Assembly (NCBI GenBank): GCA_965225715.1
Contig: CBDDBK010000002.1
Coordinates: 62,001-126,000, forward strand
DNA length: 64,000 bases
DNA from: CBDDBK01 sp965225715
GTDB taxonomy: Bacteria > Bacteroidota > Bacteroidia > Cytophagales > Flammeovirgaceae
Direction of reading: 5' to 3'
Positions 54,697-62,186 of this stretch are shown here, in pieces (within the stretch, counting starts at the first letter, position 1; every line of letters begins with the position of its first letter). The translations under genes and the position numbers were made by a program. The notes under the pieces are model-generated. The model was not told where the DNA came from, ran no database searches, and worked only from the letters and a program-made list of their open reading frames with translations.

Positions 54697-56406
54697 TTAT
54701 TCTTCATTACCTATCTTTTTGAGATTTCCGAAAAAGTTTACTATATCTTGATGTATTTCTTCTTTTCTCGTATTGTTAGCTAATATAACCCTATTTACTT
54801 TCAAAGTATCATTACTTACTTCTTTGAGTTTCATAATTAGAGAATCTTCCTTTTCAAACAACAATTTTTTCCCATCTACTAACTTAAAGATATCTGCTTT
54901 TACATTTTTCCAAGTGCTATTGGGAGGTAGGGTCAAATTTTGGTTAGCAAAATAATCATCTACTGTTTTACAGTAGTTTTTTATGAATAAGTCATTATTA
55001 CAGTTTTGTACATCTTTTATCGATCTTTTCCATATGTCAGGTATTAATAGATAATTATCAATATTTCTTCGCTTCCATTCATTTAAGACTTTGTTATTAT
55101 CCTTTGGATTTATGGCTTCTTCGTCACTATCTCTATCTAGTAAAATTGCCCGTTTTAATTCAGGTATTATCTGTTTTAAAGCATTATAATGCTTATCCGC
55201 CTTGTCCTTCATTTCTTTTTTTGAAGTTCCTCCAAGTATATAAGGATAATACTTTTTATACTCTTCTGCATACTCTAGTTTCTCTGCCCACACAGAAAGT
55301 AAACGTTCATCATCTTCTCCCTCAAGATACAATATATATGGACTATTTTTTGTTCTAAGAACATCATTATTATCTACTTCGCTAAGAGCATGTAAGATTT
55401 TATTATTATCCAATATCCTTTGGGACTTTCCAGAAAGAATAGACAACACAGACTGTACATCTACACCTTTTATAAACTCCTCAGAATGTGTAGCTATAAG
55501 GAGTTGCTTATTACCTTCTTTTTTAAAATAATTTATAAGTTGTCTTTGCAGACTTACGTGTAAATGCGCATCAGGTTCATCAAAGAGAATGGTGGTTACA
55601 TCATGGTAGCCATACATAAAAGCCAGCAAAGTCAAAATTTGGTGAAATCCAGATCCACCAGCAATAATATCAAATTTGTCAGCCTTTCGCTTACCTACTT
55701 TATATTCTACTAATATTTTAGTATCGATCCCTTTTTTGTATTGGGGAGGAATCAAGTCAATACCAAACCAACTCTGTATTTGTTTCTCTATTTGATTCCA
55801 CTCTTTGTTTTCTTTAATGATTTCCCCTTTATCTACCACTCTGTATAATAAGTTTCTCAAAACAGACCCTGGTTGGGCCTTACCTACTTGTTGTTTTATA
55901 TTTCCATCGTCCATCCAAGGTTCATTGGTGTCCAATCCCGAAAAAGGAGGGACATAGACTATCTTAGGAAAACTTTTCATATCTGATTTAGAAGCAAAGT
56001 CTTCCCAGTTTTTTCCAGGAATAGCATATATTGATTGTGGCGAATGATAACGAAGTCTAACTCCGAAATTTTGTTCTTCATAATTCTCATCCTTCCAATA
56101 AATATCAATATCAATATAAATGAACTTATTATCTTTGGCCTTACTCAATTTATCTGTCCATAAAAGATTAAATTTAGGTAAAGGCAAAGAAGTAAAGTTT
56201 GGCAATATGATTTGTTTTCCAGACCTCTTACTTCCTTTTCGCCCATACATACCAAACTCATTTACACAATATTGCCATATGGCCATTGCTTGTAAGATTG
56301 TACTTTTTCCACTGTTATTTGTCCCTACAATTAGATCTAGTTTATTAAATTCAAATGCCTGTTCTTTTATACTTTTAAAATTTTTTAATACTAATTTACG
56401 TATCAT
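54697..56406 (-). CDS. OLD-like ATP-dependent nuclease (ABC ATPase + TOPRIM)
   Basis: The 569-residue protein starts with an ABC/SMC-type ATPase: KLVLKNFKSIKEQAFEF, Walker A GTNNSGKST (28-36), an ABC-signature-like GGSGFHQILTLLAF, and Walker B ILFDEPDAHLH followed by the H-loop LLIATHSEEF. A TOPRIM domain follows from about residue 350, with LYLEGEDDERLL and LLDRDSDEE carrying the metal-binding acidic residues. This is the OLD (overcoming lysogenisation defect) architecture; a fused PARIS-like ATPase/TOPRIM protein is the main alternative. No UvrD-like GajB helicase gene is next to it, so it is not a Gabija pair. A phage-defence role is likely by family. Confidence 0.8.
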   Translation of the reverse strand: MIRKLVLKNFKSIKEQAFEFNKLDLIVGTNNSGKSTILQAMAIWQYCVNEFGMYGRKGSKRSGKQIILPNFTSLPLPKFNLLWTDKLSKAKDNKFIYIDIDIYWKDENYEEQNFGVRLRYHSPQSIYAIPGKNWEDFASKSDMKSFPKIVYVPPFSGLDTNEPWMDDGNIKQQVGKAQPGSVLRNLLYRVVDKGEIIKENKEWNQIEKQIQSWFGIDLIPPQYKKGIDTKILVEYKVGKRKADKFDIIAGGSGFHQILTLLAFMYGYHDVTTILFDEPDAHLHVSLQRQLINYFKKEGNKQLLIATHSEEFIKGVDVQSVLSILSGKSQRILDNNKILHALSEVDNNDVLRTKNSPYILYLEGEDDERLLSVWAEKLEYAEEYKKYYPYILGGTSKKEMKDKADKHYNALKQIIPELKRAILLDRDSDEEAINPKDNNKVLNEWKRRNIDNYLLIPDIWKRSIKDVQNCNNDLFIKNYCKTVDDYFANQNLTLPPNSTWKNVKADIFKLVDGKKLLFEKEDSLIMKLKEVSNDTLKVNRVILANNTRKEEIHQDIVNFFGNLKKIGNEE

Positions 56407-56492
56407 TATCTTACAATGATTTCACAAGTTTTGTGGTAAATATAATTGTTGGTTGACTATTTTTACTAGATAAATACCCATGTATTTCAAGC

Positions 56493-57266
56493 CTAATTAT
56501 TTTTTAAATAAAGTTCTATAGCACTGGTCATAGAAGGCGTATTAGGTGCTGGTGCCTGTATAGAAACTTTTAAATTATATTGACTGATAGCTTTTGAAGT
56601 TGTTGTACCAAAAGCGGCTATACAAGTTTTATCTTGTTGATAATCAGGAAAATTACTATACAAAGATAAAACACCTGATGGACTAAAAAAAGCGATTAAA
56701 TCGTAATTATTGATATTGATATCTAATAAATTACTTGGTATGGTCCTGTAGATAGATACTTCGGTAAAATTATACTTGTTTTTTTTAAAAAAAGCAGGAA
56801 TATCATCTTTACGAATAGTTGAGCAAGGGTATAAGAATTTCTCATTTTGATGCTTGGGAAAAATAGTAATCAAATCTTTAGCGCCTTTATCTCCGACAAA
56901 AACTTTTCTTTTCCGCACAGTAATATATTTGTGTAGATAGTGGGCTGTTTGGAGTCCGACACAAAAATATTTCATTTCTGGCGGTAATTCTATTTTTAAA
57001 GATTTGCATAAATTAAAAAAATGAGTAGCAGCGTTTCGGCTAGTTAGTATAATAGCTGTATAATCAAGAATCGTTATTTTATGCCTTTTAAAATCTTTTA
57101 CATCGACAGGTTGAATTTCTATAAAAGGGCGAAAAGTAATATCCAAGTCATATTTTTTAGCCAATTGATAATAAGGAGACTGATGCTTGATTAATGGTTC
57201 AGGTTGAGAGATAAGAACTGTTCTAATTTTAGATTTTGGTGACATGCTAGGAGAGTCTTTATCCAT
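56493..57266 (-). CDS. hemD: Uroporphyrinogen-III synthase
   Basis: The 257-residue protein matches the Bacteroidota HemD form: a KIRTVLISQPEPL start, DYTAIILTSRNAATHFF, FCVGLQTAHYL, FLYPCSTIRKDDIPAFF and DLIAFFSPSGVLSLY, then IAAFGTTTSKAISQY. HemD closes hydroxymethylbilane with ring inversion to make uroporphyrinogen III for haem. The family is poorly conserved, but the serine/threonine-rich motifs are in the expected order. It lies beside the CRISPR array's far end without other hem genes. Confidence 0.85.
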   Translation of the reverse strand: MDKDSPSMSPKSKIRTVLISQPEPLIKHQSPYYQLAKKYDLDITFRPFIEIQPVDVKDFKRHKITILDYTAIILTSRNAATHFFNLCKSLKIELPPEMKYFCVGLQTAHYLHKYITVRKRKVFVGDKGAKDLITIFPKHQNEKFLYPCSTIRKDDIPAFFKKNKYNFTEVSIYRTIPSNLLDININNYDLIAFFSPSGVLSLYSNFPDYQQDKTCIAAFGTTTSKAISQYNLKVSIQAPAPNTPSMTSAIELYLKNN

Positions 57267-57617
57267 ATTTCTTGATTAAAATTAAAACATTTAAAAGTCA
57301 AATATAAATTACAAGCTAAAAAAAGCAGAGACTTACTCTTAAAACTAAATTTCAAAGCCAAACTTGATTTTTTAAATTAGGCTATTAAGATTAAAATGGG
57401 TTTTTGTTATTTTACAATTCAAAAAGTTGCTTTAAAACTTTAAGTATTTTGCTTTTAACCCCATATTTCCTGTAATAAATCGCAAATATAGGTTTTTTTT
57501 AGATACAAAGATAAATTTTAAATCTTTATAGTTGTTTATAGTCACGTCACTTGAAAAAAGCCCTGCCATATAATTTTTTCCTCAAGCCAAATTCCCCCTT
57601 TTTCTATTCATAAGCGG
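57267..57617. other. Intergenic region between hemD and the CRISPR array
   Basis: No gene is seen in these 351 bases. They hold the hemD promoter region and, at 57537-57562, a truncated copy (K) of the dispersed repeat (tatagtcacgtcacttgaaa), which breaks off near the array. Confidence 0.5.
57537..57562 (+). repeat. Dispersed intergenic repeat, truncated copy K
   Basis: Only the first 25 bases of the element (tatagtcacgtcacttgaaa) remain. The rest is replaced by sequence next to the trailer end of the CRISPR array. Confidence 0.6.
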
Positions 57618-58338
57618 GCTGTAGTCCCCCGGGTAAATACAAGACTCCACAGACCTACGAGGTTTTTAAAACCTCGTAGGTCTTGATGCAACCTCCTTGC
57701 AATTCGTAATTACCCCGCTGTAGTCTCCTTGCAAATACAGAACGCTACAGCCTCCTAATCGCAGGTAACTTACAACCATACGCTGTAGTCCCCTTGCAAA
57801 TACAGGACTCTACAGCTTCAAAATATGGCAATCGGTTTTACAGCGTAGCTGTAGTCCCCTTGCAAATACAGAACGCTACAGCCTCCTAATCGCAGGTAAC
57901 TTACAACCATACGCTGTAGTCCCCTTGCAAATACAGGACTCTACAGCAGAATTTGATAAATATTTTGAGGTTCATTAGCTGTAGTCCCCTTGCAAATACA
58001 GGACTCTACAGCAATATACTATTGTAATAACTGACCATGTTAGCTGTAGTCCCCTTGCAAATACAGGACTCTACAGCAATATACTATTGTAATAACTGAC
58101 CATGTTAGCTGTAGTCCCCTTGCAAATACAGGACTCTACAGCTTTTGGTGTAGAAGTTATTTTTGGTGATATGCTGTAGTCTCCTTGCAAATACAGGACT
58201 CTACAGCAAATTTGGAGATGATATAAAAGATTCGAAAGGCTGTAGTCCCCTTGCAAATACAGGACTCTACAGCCTCCTAATCGCAGGTAACTTACAACCA
58301 TACGCTATAGTCCCCTTGCAAATACAGGACTCTACAGC
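57618..58338 (-). CRISPR. Type VI-B CRISPR array: ten 35-nt repeats plus one degenerate repeat
   Basis: Repeats lie at 57618 (degenerate), 57717, 57782, 57848, 57913, 57978, 58043, 58108, 58173, 58239 and 58304, each 35 nt; spacers are 30-31 nt. Read in the cas13b direction, the repeat begins GCTGTAGAGTCCTG, contains TATTTGCAAGG and ends ACTACAGC. The ends can pair with each other, as in type VI-B repeats (which start GTTG and end CAAC). The TTTGCAAGG centre recalls a Prevotella buccae type VI-B repeat (from memory). There are nine spacers between good repeats but only six distinct ones. The spacers at 57752, 57883 and 58274 are identical, as are those at 58013 and 58078. Repeat variants cluster at the low-coordinate end, which marks the trailer if transcription runs with cas13b. 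Confidence 0.96.
57651..57683. repeat. REP-like perfect palindrome inserted in the array trailer
   Basis: The 16-bp arms agacctacgaggtttt (57651-57666) and its complement (57668-57683) flank one base. It lies exactly at the junction of the degenerate last repeat and a remaining spacer-sized 33-nt segment. The same ACCTACGAGGTTTT palindrome is, from memory, a common interspersed repeat in Bacteroidota genomes. Confidence 0.8.
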
Positions 58339-58400
58339 AGCTACATCTTCTGGGCTATGACTATCAAAATTTTATACCTCAAAAAAGTGAAAATTTTTTG

Positions 58401-61400
58401 TTATTTTTTTAGTTTTTCGTCCATTTTTTTTAAAGTTTTGTCATATTCCTGCCCCCATTCTATTACCAACTTTACAATATCTTTTAACTCAAGAGGCTTG
58501 GGCAGACCGTACTTTATAAAACCCGAATGGCAATACATATTCCGGATAGCATTCATTTTAGTTTCTTGATTTTTGTCAATAATCCCCCTTCCCTTTAAAT
58601 ATTTCAAATAATGGGTATGTTGGTAGGCTTGATACTCTTTTTCTGGCTCGTTTTCATATTTTTTGAGATTTGGTTTAAAGCCCAGTTCGTGGCATTTTTT
58701 TTCCAATTCCATAACGTTTTTGAAGACACTTTCCGATATTTTTTCTTTAGTGCCGTCATCATTTTTCTTTTCAACGCCTTTTTTGCCATAATTATCCAAG
58801 TCCTCGATGACTTTTTCCAAGTCGTATAATTCAATTTTTTGGTCGCTCAAGTGTTTCAATAATTCGCTCACCCTTTTACTGCGGAGAAAAGTAAAAATTT
58901 TGCCGTATTTTTTTAAGGAAGTTATCGTAACCACAGTGGGCTGGTTCTTTTTTTGAAACGAAACTGGAATAGGCTTATCGAGGATATTTTTTTCGGTGTT
59001 GGCTTCGTCTTTATAGCGAACAGCTTTTAAGCTCCAGCCACTGGTATCAATTTTAATTTCATCTTCGAGTCGGCTTGCCAAACACTTTGCCATTTCAAAG
59101 GCAACGATGTCCTGAACTTTATAAAGTCGGATTTTTTGTTCGGGCTTGAGGATTTTTTTAGCCCATATCCTTTTGGTTTCGTTGGGTTTTCCCTTCTCCC
59201 ATTTTTCGGCTAAAGCTCGATATTCTTTCTGTAAATCTTCTGAGTTTCCTTTTTTTACCCCATCTTTTTTCATATTTATACGAACTTCGCGTTTGCAATC
59301 GTAAAAGGGCTGATAATCGGTGTAGTTTTGTAGTATGGTATAAATAAAATTGGCGTTATTTTCTTGACTGACACCTTCATTTTCAACTTTTTCATTTCTT
59401 TTTATCAATTCATTCAAAAAACCTTTGGGCAGGGTAAAAACTCGGGTGTTTTTATCCTTTTCATAACGCGTGACATAGCGTTTCAAATAGGCTAAATCGT
59501 ATTCTTTTTCCTTCTTTTTGCCATTTATGCCTTCATAGGGCAAGTTTAAAAACGGGTATTTTTCGATTTGCTGAAAGGAAGGTTTTTGAAGCATTTCCAA
59601 ACGCTTCAAAAAATAACCTCTTCCCTCTAAATAACTCTTATAGAAACATTTTAGGGTTTTAAAGTGGGCGTATTTCTTTAGCACGTTTCGTAAAAATGGG
59701 TGCTTTTGGTTTTGAGGTCCTGTTGTCAATTTCAATTCTTCTTTCAAGAGCTTTAGAGCTTCTTGTTTTTCAACTCCAAAATAGGCTAAATTGCGTTGCA
59801 GTTGTTGGTATTGTTCCGGTCTAATTTGACTTTTCAATTCCGATTTTGGCGACATAATTCGGATCATGTCTTTTGCCAAAAAGTCAGCCATATTACCGGG
59901 TTTGGGTGGTTCATTTTTAAGATTTTCAAGGCGTTCTTGAGTTGCTTTGCGTTCTTTTTGAATTTTATCTTTAATAATTTGACTGTAGTCAAGCTGATGG
60001 TTAGCTAAACAACGCCTAATTTCTTTGGGTATCCATCGTCTTTTAAATTGATAATTCTCATGAAGTTTTTTTCCAAAATCCTCATAATTTTCGGATGTAA
60101 ATTTTCCCGAAGCGGCATCGTGCAAAAACCTTTCATACTTTTGAACTATATTTTTTTCTATATGAGTTTCCAAATCAAATTTTGGAATTTTTAGTTTCCA
60201 AAACACCAAGGCTGCCAAATCGTAAACGCTTATTTTATAAGGCTTACTGTGGATTCTTTGGGCTAAAGCGAGTCCATAAAATTTGCCGTCGGCTTGGTCT
60301 TTTTCGGTTTTCTTTGGAGTTGGAATCTGTTCTTCTTCAGTTTTAAAAACAAACTGAATTTCATTATCTACAATATGGTAATGAGGCGCGAAATAATCGT
60401 ATTGGTCAATAATTCTGCTCTCTTCAGTAGGATATTGATCAATTTGATCGATGGCTTCGCCTTTCTCTTTATTTGTCTCTAATGTTTTGGTTTCCTCTTC
60501 ATAGTTCCGGAGATATTCTCTAAATTTTGATAAACGCCCGAAAGTATGTACGTCTTTTGTCCATTCATGATCGTAAGAAACCTTACCTTTATCATCTTTA
60601 AATTTATGGGATAAGGTTATGCGTCCCAAGTCAATATGAAAGCGCAAGCCCGGAAACAAATCCATTTCTTCTATGAACCTAAGAGCAAGATAAGGAAAAC
60701 GGTCTCGAAAACGTCTTAAATAGGTTTCAGTTTGGGGCGGGTCATCATTTTGAAATGTTTCGTCTTGTTGATCAGCTAAATTAGCTTCTGTATTGCCGAC
60801 GCGATCAAGTTGAATATCATATTTAAATTGTTTTTTATCTTTTTCGGACAACATTTTAAAAAGTTCTTCCGGACATTTGACTAACTCACCCAATAGTTCC
60901 GATAGTAATTTTATTCTGGGTTTTTCTTCCACAACGTCGAGGGCGGGTTTTGGCAAATGACAACAAAATACCGTGTAAGTCAAAAGAGTAGCTTGGAAAC
61001 GTTCTTCCTTAACCTTCTCAGCAGCTGTTTCTTTTTTATTGCCGCTTTGTTTGAAGCCTTCAAGTTTTTTTAAAAAGTCAAAAGCATCTTTTTTTTCTAA
61101 GAACAAGCATATAAAATAAGCTAAGCCATTTTGGCTGAGTTCATCATTTTGATTTATTTTTTCTATAAAGTCATGATAGTAGCATTTGTTCTGCATCTTT
61201 TTTATCAACCATGAATATCTTTTGGGTTTGATATAATCAAAGCGCTGATAAGAAAAAGCAATCCCTTTATTCCATATAGCTCCGACAACTTTTTCAAAAT
61301 CAAAATTCTCTTTTTCTTCTCTTTTATATTTAGAATAAGCCGATTCTTTTTTACTTTTTGATTCTGGAGCAGCTTTTTCATCGTGCTGACTGTCGGGATA

Positions 61401-61814
61401 ATAATGGGTAAAATAATTTCGAGTATGTCCTAAAAACTTTATCAATGTTATGAAATCTTCGGGTAGGTCTTTCTTCCAGTTTTTATTCTCCTTTTCTTGT
61501 AAGTTGGGATTTTCGTTTACAGTAAGATATTGGTCACCTATTTCTTTTTTTGTAAGATCAACATCCTGGTATTGAAGACTTTTTAAAAGAGGCAAGCGTC
61601 TGCTCAACAACTCCCAGCGCAATCCATCTGAATTGGGATCGTTTAAATTCTTTAAAATGGAATGCTTATATAGCTCAGTATCTTTCTTTTGGGTCTCTCG
61701 TCCAATTTTTTTAGCTGCATGATTTAAAATGGCAAAGACATTGGAAGTTGCTTTATTGAGGAAATAAGCAAAATAATCGTAATGTTCTCGAATGGATCTT
61801 GTGTTTTCTTCCAT
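58401..61814 (-). CDS. cas13b: Cas13b, type VI-B CRISPR RNA-guided RNase
   Basis: The 1137-residue protein carries two HEPN RNase motifs of form RxxxxH near its ends: RNYFTH at 132-137 (R132, H137) and RNMYCH at 1091-1096 (R1091, H1096), 42 residues before the C-terminus. That spacing, the length and the basic character are those of Cas13b (C2c6), not Cas13a, c or d. Guided by crRNA, it binds single-stranded RNA and then cuts target and bystander RNA; the same protein processes pre-crRNA. The array lies 62 bases downstream on the same strand. The ATG at 61814 is preferred over a TTG three codons upstream. No csx27, csx28, cas1 or cas2 is in the window. Confidence 0.96.
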   Translation of the reverse strand: MEENTRSIREHYDYFAYFLNKATSNVFAILNHAAKKIGRETQKKDTELYKHSILKNLNDPNSDGLRWELLSRRLPLLKSLQYQDVDLTKKEIGDQYLTVNENPNLQEKENKNWKKDLPEDFITLIKFLGHTRNYFTHYYPDSQHDEKAAPESKSKKESAYSKYKREEKENFDFEKVVGAIWNKGIAFSYQRFDYIKPKRYSWLIKKMQNKCYYHDFIEKINQNDELSQNGLAYFICLFLEKKDAFDFLKKLEGFKQSGNKKETAAEKVKEERFQATLLTYTVFCCHLPKPALDVVEEKPRIKLLSELLGELVKCPEELFKMLSEKDKKQFKYDIQLDRVGNTEANLADQQDETFQNDDPPQTETYLRRFRDRFPYLALRFIEEMDLFPGLRFHIDLGRITLSHKFKDDKGKVSYDHEWTKDVHTFGRLSKFREYLRNYEEETKTLETNKEKGEAIDQIDQYPTEESRIIDQYDYFAPHYHIVDNEIQFVFKTEEEQIPTPKKTEKDQADGKFYGLALAQRIHSKPYKISVYDLAALVFWKLKIPKFDLETHIEKNIVQKYERFLHDAASGKFTSENYEDFGKKLHENYQFKRRWIPKEIRRCLANHQLDYSQIIKDKIQKERKATQERLENLKNEPPKPGNMADFLAKDMIRIMSPKSELKSQIRPEQYQQLQRNLAYFGVEKQEALKLLKEELKLTTGPQNQKHPFLRNVLKKYAHFKTLKCFYKSYLEGRGYFLKRLEMLQKPSFQQIEKYPFLNLPYEGINGKKKEKEYDLAYLKRYVTRYEKDKNTRVFTLPKGFLNELIKRNEKVENEGVSQENNANFIYTILQNYTDYQPFYDCKREVRINMKKDGVKKGNSEDLQKEYRALAEKWEKGKPNETKRIWAKKILKPEQKIRLYKVQDIVAFEMAKCLASRLEDEIKIDTSGWSLKAVRYKDEANTEKNILDKPIPVSFQKKNQPTVVTITSLKKYGKIFTFLRSKRVSELLKHLSDQKIELYDLEKVIEDLDNYGKKGVEKKNDDGTKEKISESVFKNVMELEKKCHELGFKPNLKKYENEPEKEYQAYQHTHYLKYLKGRGIIDKNQETKMNAIRNMYCHSGFIKYGLPKPLELKDIVKLVIEWGQEYDKTLKKMDEKLKK

Positions 61815-62186
61815 AAGATACAAATTTTAGAGGTTGTAAAAATATGATTCAAAAAACAATTTTAATATATTGATTATTATACTCAGGTCACTTGAAAAAA
61901 GGTTTTTTTTCAAGTTCTAACTCATTTGTTTTGAAACTTAACGTTTCGCAAAATAAAATAGCTTTGCTATAAATAAAAAAATCAATTTGCTTTAAAATAT
62001 CTTCAGGTTTTCCTAAATCAACTTTATTGATAACAAAGATATAGCTTTGCTATCATAGAAAATATTTTAAATACATCAATTTTAGTCGGAATTTTGGAGT
62101 GGTGTTTGTAAATGCGCTATGCATGTTGTAAATTCGTAATTCAATGGTTCATAAGTTTATAGTTTGCAGGTCTTAATTGAATATCA
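61815..62186. other. Intergenic region between divergent cas13b and lepA
   Basis: These 372 bases must hold the promoters for both genes. They contain dispersed-repeat copy L (61880-61972), ending about 65 bases from the cas13b start, and a separate atagctttgctat motif at 62041-62053. No other gene is seen. Confidence 0.5.
61880..61972 (+). repeat. Dispersed ~93-bp intergenic repeat, full copy L
   Basis: It runs from actcaggtcacttgaaaa through ttctaactcatttgttttga and cgcaaaataaaatagc to a gctttgctata end. It aligns along its whole length with copy H. It lies upstream of cas13b. Confidence 0.72.

Noticed and set aside
54697..56406. Gabija (GajA) assignment for the ATPase/TOPRIM gene
   Set aside because: No UvrD/PcrA-like GajB gene is adjacent on either side, so only the broader OLD-like call is supported.
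58071..58360. Short reading frames on both strands across the CRISPR array (65-76 codons)
   Set aside because: They consist of the translated repeats and spacers; the periodic amino-acid pattern is a by-product of the array.
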